Assembly (NCBI RefSeq): GCF_020709055.1
Contig: NZ_JAJFCK010000077.1
Coordinates: forward strand, 1 to 5,410
Source of the DNA: Ruminococcus callidus
GTDB taxonomy: Bacteria > Bacillota > Clostridia > Oscillospirales > Ruminococcaceae
DNA: 5,410 nucleotides
Direction: 5' to 3'
Shown: piece by piece, positions 1 to 5,410 of the stretch
How the letters are laid out: every line of letters starts with the position of its first letter
Numbering within the stretch: position 1 is the first letter of the stretch
The notes under the pieces: generated by a model
What the model was told of the DNA's origin: nothing
Seen by the model: only the letters and a program-made list of their open reading frames with translations
Databases searched by the model: none
Translations under genes and position numbers: made by a program

Positions 1-49
1 AAACAGAATCGAAAGAGTGTCGCAAGAATTTAAGACACGAAGAACAAAA
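1..49 (-). other. 23S 3' trailer, precursor sequence
   Basis: This is the transcribed sequence just after the mature 23S 3' end, cut off by the window edge. It holds the downstream arms of the 23S processing stem: 40-57, continuous with the mature 3' end, and 1-15. A further 7-nt block, GCAAGAA read on the plus strand at 22-28, can pair with 2964-2970. There is no T-rich terminator here, so transcription probably continues toward a 5S gene outside the window. Confidence 0.6.

Positions 50-57
<8 letters not shown>
40..57 (-). other. 23S processing stem, inner downstream arm
   Basis: The transcript here can pair with the arm at 2854-2871: 16 of 18 positions are Watson-Crick and two are U-U mismatches. 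The inner 8 positions are helix 1 of mature 23S and the outer 10 lie in precursor RNA. Stems of this kind enclosing 23S are cleaved by RNase III, or by Mini-III in Firmicutes. Pairing is seen in the sequence; the processing role is inferred. Confidence 0.75.
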
Positions 58-2853
<2,796 letters not shown>

Positions 2854-2861
<8 letters not shown>

Positions 2862-2871
2862 ATTTGTTCTT
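2854..2871 (-). other. 23S processing stem, inner upstream arm
   Basis: This is the partner of the arm at 40-57. Read on the minus strand it is AAGAACAAATGGTAAAGC, against a perfect complement of AAGAACAAAAGGAAAAGC. It spans the proposed mature 23S 5' end (2861) and is the main reason for placing that end here. Confidence 0.75.
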
Positions 2872-2924
2872 TGGTTCTTCTTCTCAGAATTTTCGCGTCT
2901 TTACTAATTGTAGTTTTCGTTACC

Positions 2925-2939
2925 ACGATAGATTATCGT
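2925..2939 (-). other. small hairpin upstream of 23S
   Basis: This is a perfect 6-bp inverted repeat (ACGATA / TATCGT) around a 3-nt loop. It lies in precursor RNA between the outer and inner 23S stem arms, where the upstream side has about 90 extra nucleotides with no counterpart on the downstream side. Confidence 0.45.
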
Positions 2940-2973
2940 TGTATTTGACTTACTCATAGTATCTTCTTGCTTT

Positions 2974-2988
2974 CTTTCTATTCTGTTT
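2974..2988 (-). other. 23S processing stem, outer upstream arm
   Basis: The transcript here, AAACAGAATAGAAAG, can pair with the window's first 15 bases (positions 1-15, plus strand AAACAGAATCGAAAG) with a single mismatch. The block at 2964-2970 extends the pairing with 22-28 after a small internal loop. The stem probably continues past position 1, so its true length cannot be judged. It lies about 110 nt upstream of mature 23S and overlaps a boxA-like motif. Confidence 0.6.
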
Positions 2989-2996
2989 TCAAGCTG
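2980..2996 (-). promoter_or_regulatory. boxA-like motif before 23S
   Basis: Read on the minus strand this is CAGCTTGAAAACAGAAT. It resembles the rrn boxA region of Firmicutes (core TCTTTGAAAAC), where NusB-NusE binds to make rRNA transcription resistant to termination. The core is one T short and the flank is poor, so the match is partial. Its place between the tRNAs and 23S fits the usual second boxA. The function is inferred. Confidence 0.35.
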
Positions 2997-3025
2997 CATT
3001 TTCTCTGTCCTTTTTCCAAGAACAG

Positions 3026-3064
3026 ATATCAATAGACAATTTCTTTCTTTTTATCTACTGATAT
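3026..3064 (-). other. 12-bp spacer hairpin with A-rich loop
   Basis: The transcript reads ATATCAGTAGAT, then a 15-nt loop of A, G and T only, then GTCTATTGATAT. All 12 positions pair, with two G-U wobbles. The G-U tolerance means it is stronger as RNA than as DNA, which favours an RNA function. No known element is recognised. Confidence 0.5.
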
Positions 3065-3092
3065 TTGCTCTTGCAAGCAAGGCATTTTTGAC

Positions 3093-3108
3093 AAGCTTTC
3101 CAAAGCTT
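3093..3108 (-). repeat. short perfect inverted repeat in spacer
   Basis: AAGCTTT and AAAGCTT are separated by 2 nt, giving a stem of about 6 bp as RNA. No T-tract follows on the transcribed strand. It is probably one of the minor spacer hairpins. Confidence 0.45.
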
Positions 3109-3124
3109 CCCGATTCTTTGTTTG

Positions 3125-3146
3125 CTTACCCTCTGAAAAAGGTAAG
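3125..3146 (-). other. hairpin at the tRNA-Ile 3' end
   Basis: CTTACC and GGTAAG form a 6-bp stem around a 10-nt loop, beginning at the first base after the encoded CCA of tRNA-Ile. It may define the start of the trailer removed during tRNA 3' maturation. The transcript loop is TTTTTCAGAG. Confidence 0.5.
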
Positions 3147-3223
<77 letters not shown>

Positions 3224-3226
3224 TCA

Positions 3227-3302
3227 TGGTGGAGATGAGGAGGATCGAACTCCTGACCCCCTGCTTGCAAAGCAGGTGCTCTCCCAGCTGAGCTACACCC
3301 CC
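3227..3302 (-). tRNA. tRNA-Ala (anticodon UGC)
   Basis: This tRNA decodes GCA and, by wobble, other alanine codons. It is 76 nt long, with acceptor GGGGGTG paired to CATCTCC, D-arm AGCTCAGCTGGGAGAGC, anticodon loop TTTGCAA with TGC at 3269-3267, T-loop TTCGATC, discriminator A and encoded CCA. The acceptor stem has the G3-U70 wobble that alanyl-tRNA synthetase uses to recognise tRNA-Ala, which confirms the identity. It lies directly after 16S in transcription order. Confidence 0.98.
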
Positions 3303-3354
3303 AAGGTTTCGGGTTTCACTTTTTCAAGCTTCTCTTTTCTTGCAGGCACCTGAA

Positions 3355-3378
3355 AGTACCTTCAAAATTGAACAATGC
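3355..3378 (-). other. 16S processing stem, downstream arm
   Basis: The transcript here can pair with the leader arm at 5099-5122 over 24 positions, with one G-U wobble and one G-G mismatch. Together the arms enclose all of 16S. Such stems are cut by RNase III to release pre-16S. The complementarity is seen directly; the cleavage is inferred from known rrn operons. Confidence 0.85.
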
Positions 3379-3419
3379 TTCTCTCTACTTTTGCGTTCTT
3401 CCCTTGCTGACCGGAGTTA

Positions 3420-3435
3420 ATACACTTTTGTGTAT
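3420..3435 (-). other. hairpin in the 16S trailer
   Basis: This is a perfect 6-bp stem (ATACAC / GTGTAT) with loop AAAA in the transcript. It starts 10 nt after the mature 16S 3' end and only 1 nt beyond the anti-Shine-Dalgarno-pairing segment. There is no following T-tract, so it is not a terminator. Confidence 0.5.
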
Positions 3436-3436
3436 G

Positions 3437-4953
<1,517 letters not shown>

Positions 4954-4959
4954 AGTTGT

Positions 4960-4986
4960 ATATACAGACGCTTCGCGTCTTTATAT
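4960..4986 (-). other. hairpin adjoining the 16S 5' end
   Basis: A perfect 6-bp stem (AGACGC / GCGTCT, loop GAA in the transcript) is extended, after one mismatch, by 5 more A-T pairs (ATATA / TATAT). It ends 6 nt before the mature 16S 5' end. It may act in final 5' trimming of 16S, for example as a barrier or guide for RNase J; that role is a guess. Confidence 0.55.
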
Positions 4987-5054
4987 CGATCCTAGCAATT
5001 ACGATTCGCTCGCAATTACCTTTGTGATTTTTTCGTCTTTTCTGACTTCTCAAG

Positions 5055-5074
5055 ATTCCGAATCTCTTCGGAAT
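5055..5074 (-). other. leader hairpin with GAGA tetraloop
   Basis: This is a perfect 8-bp stem (ATTCCGAA / TTCGGAAT) with loop GAGA in the transcript, a GNRA-type tetraloop. The next transcribed bases are CTTGAGAAG with no T-tract, so it is not an intrinsic terminator. It sits in the pre-16S leader inside the processing stem. Confidence 0.65.
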
Positions 5075-5098
5075 TTCAAGGGCTTTTTCGCTTGTAGT

Positions 5099-5122
5099 GC
5101 ATTGTTCAATTTTCAAGATACT
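5099..5122 (-). other. 16S processing stem, upstream arm
   Basis: This is the partner of 3355-3378. The transcript begins AGTATCTTGAAAATTG and ends AACAATGC. It lies about 25 nt after the proximal transcription start and about 145 nt before mature 16S. Confidence 0.85.
5103..5120 (-). promoter_or_regulatory. boxA-like motif in the leader
   Basis: Read on the minus strand this is TATCTTGAAAATTGAACA, close to the conserved TCTTTGAAAACTGAACA-type leader segment of Firmicutes rrn operons that includes the NusB-NusE site boxA. It lies wholly within the upstream 16S stem arm. Identity is by resemblance only, and the core is one T short. Confidence 0.45.
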
Positions 5123-5145
5123 CGTTTCAGGCTTTCGCGCTGCAA

Positions 5146-5181
5146 CTTTTATATTATATCACATTCAGAAGTTTTTGTCAA
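5146..5181 (-). promoter_or_regulatory. rrn promoter P3 (proximal), consensus
   Basis: The -35 box is TTGACA (5181-5176), followed by a 17-bp spacer ending TGTGA and the -10 box TATAAT (5158-5153). Both boxes are perfect sigma-A consensus, and TGA just before the -10 gives an extended -10. Start is predicted at the G at 5146, seven bases after the -10. An A/T-rich segment lies upstream of the -35 and could act as an UP element. It drives the whole operon. Confidence 0.95.
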
Positions 5182-5198
5182 GTAAACAATTTGTGAAC
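5174..5198 (-). repeat. promoter-flank direct repeat, copy at P3
   Basis: This 25-bp block covers the -35 box and the A/T-rich flank upstream of it (core ATTGTTTACTTGACAAA in transcript sense). It matches the copy at 5274-5298 at 24 of 25 positions. It indicates duplication of a promoter module, or strong shared constraint on the -35 flank. Confidence 0.85.
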
Positions 5199-5245
5199 TG
5201 TTGCTCTTTCCTGCTCTCTTAACTTTTCCTTCTCGCCGTGACCAG

Positions 5246-5281
5246 CTTTTCTATTTTATCACATCTTGTCCAGTTTGTCAA
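5246..5281 (-). promoter_or_regulatory. rrn promoter P2 (middle)
   Basis: The -35 box is TTGACA (5281-5276), followed by a 17-bp spacer ending TGTGA and the -10 box TAAAAT (5258-5253), one base off consensus, with the extended -10 TGA. Predicted start is the G at 5246. It sits exactly 100 bp upstream of P3 and shares a repeated upstream block with it. Confidence 0.93.
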
Positions 5282-5298
5282 GTAAACAATTTATGAAC
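5274..5298 (-). repeat. promoter-flank direct repeat, copy at P2
   Basis: This is the second copy of the block at 5174-5198, displaced by exactly 100 bp, with one difference (position 5293 against 5193). P1 shares only the 9 bases 5386-5394 around its -35 and then goes straight to GAAC (plus strand), as if the intervening 11 bases were absent. Confidence 0.85.
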
Positions 5299-5356
5299 CA
5301 AAGTTCAAACCGTTCACTTTTTTCCTCTCTCCGAACAAGCTGCCCAAAACAGTCAG

Positions 5357-5392
5357 CCTCTCTATTCTATCACACTTTCGCTTTCTTGTCAA
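5357..5392 (-). promoter_or_regulatory. rrn promoter P1 (distal)
   Basis: The -35 box is TTGACA (5392-5387), followed by a 17-bp spacer ending GTGTGA and the -10 box TAGAAT (5369-5364), one base off consensus, with the extended -10 TGA. Predicted start is the G at 5357. It lies 111 bp upstream of P2. Its upstream flank keeps only part of the block shared by P2 and P3. More promoters could lie beyond the window. Confidence 0.9.
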
Positions 5393-5410
5393 GTGAACTT
5401 TTCTTGAACA

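Larger units (their letters stand above)
2862..3146 (-). other. tRNA-Ile to 23S internal transcribed spacer
   Basis: This transcribed spacer of about 285 nt is A/T-rich and holds no gene. It contains a hairpin right after tRNA-Ile (3125-3146), a perfect 7-nt inverted repeat (3093-3108), a small hairpin at 3065-3080 (5-bp stem, 6-nt loop), a 12-bp stem with an A-rich loop (3026-3064), the boxA-like motif (2980-2996), the upstream 23S stem arms, and a 6-bp hairpin at 2925-2939. None of the hairpins is followed by a T-tract on the transcribed strand, so none looks like a terminator. Confidence 0.85.
4954..5146 (-). other. rrn leader RNA upstream of 16S
   Basis: This is the transcribed leader between the proximal promoter start (about 5146) and mature 16S. 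It holds the upstream 16S stem arm with its boxA-like motif (5099-5122), a GAGA-capped hairpin (5055-5074) and a hairpin ending 6 nt before 16S (4960-4986). Open frames across it on both strands lack a credible ribosome binding site and overlap these RNA structures, so none is called. Confidence 0.8.

Noticed and set aside
1..47. A 5S rRNA gene at the window edge
   Set aside because: No 5S sequence is visible. The stretch is 23S trailer with stem arms, so any 5S must lie beyond position 1.
5055..5074. Possible intrinsic terminator or attenuator in the leader
   Set aside because: The stem is good but no T-tract follows on the transcribed strand, and on the plus strand the following bases are TTCAAGGGC.
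5174..5298. CRISPR-like or transposon-like repeat
   Set aside because: There are only two good copies, and each covers a promoter -35 box. Promoter duplication explains them.

Overview
The window holds most of one bacterial ribosomal RNA operon, read entirely on the minus strand. In transcription order, right to left, it contains a promoter region with three tandem promoters (about 5152-5392), a leader of about 190 nt, 16S rRNA (3445-4953), a short spacer, tRNA-Ala(UGC) (3227-3302), tRNA-Ile(GAU) (3147-3223), a second spacer, and 23S rRNA (about 50-2861). The window ends about 50 nt beyond the 23S 3' end. A 5S gene would be expected just past position 1 but is not in the window. I see no credible protein-coding gene on either strand. 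The open frames present all run through rRNA, leader or spacer sequence.

Organism: the 16S has the signatures of a low-GC, anaerobic Clostridia lineage. The V5/V6 boundary reads TAAGTAATCCACCTGGGGAG and the V2 region contains the block GCTCAGAGATGGACTCGCG. Both fit Oscillospiraceae (Ruminococcaceae), most like Ruminococcus. This is recognition from memory, not a database match. The promoters are sigma-A type with consensus TTGACA boxes, as in Firmicutes.

How the parts work together: three strong promoters fire into the operon. The leader and the 16S-tRNA spacer carry two arms that pair into a long stem enclosing 16S. The second spacer and the 23S trailer carry arms that enclose 23S. These are the expected substrates for RNase III-type processing. 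boxA-like motifs lie in or next to the upstream arms. Small hairpins decorate the leader and spacers, including one that pairs the anti-Shine-Dalgarno sequence of unprocessed 16S with its own trailer.

Nothing here looks like a new kind of biological system. The points most worth a second look are the repeated promoter modules exactly 100 bp apart, the compact domain III and helix 63 of the 23S, the Ala-Ile tRNA order, and the precursor-specific RNA structures.
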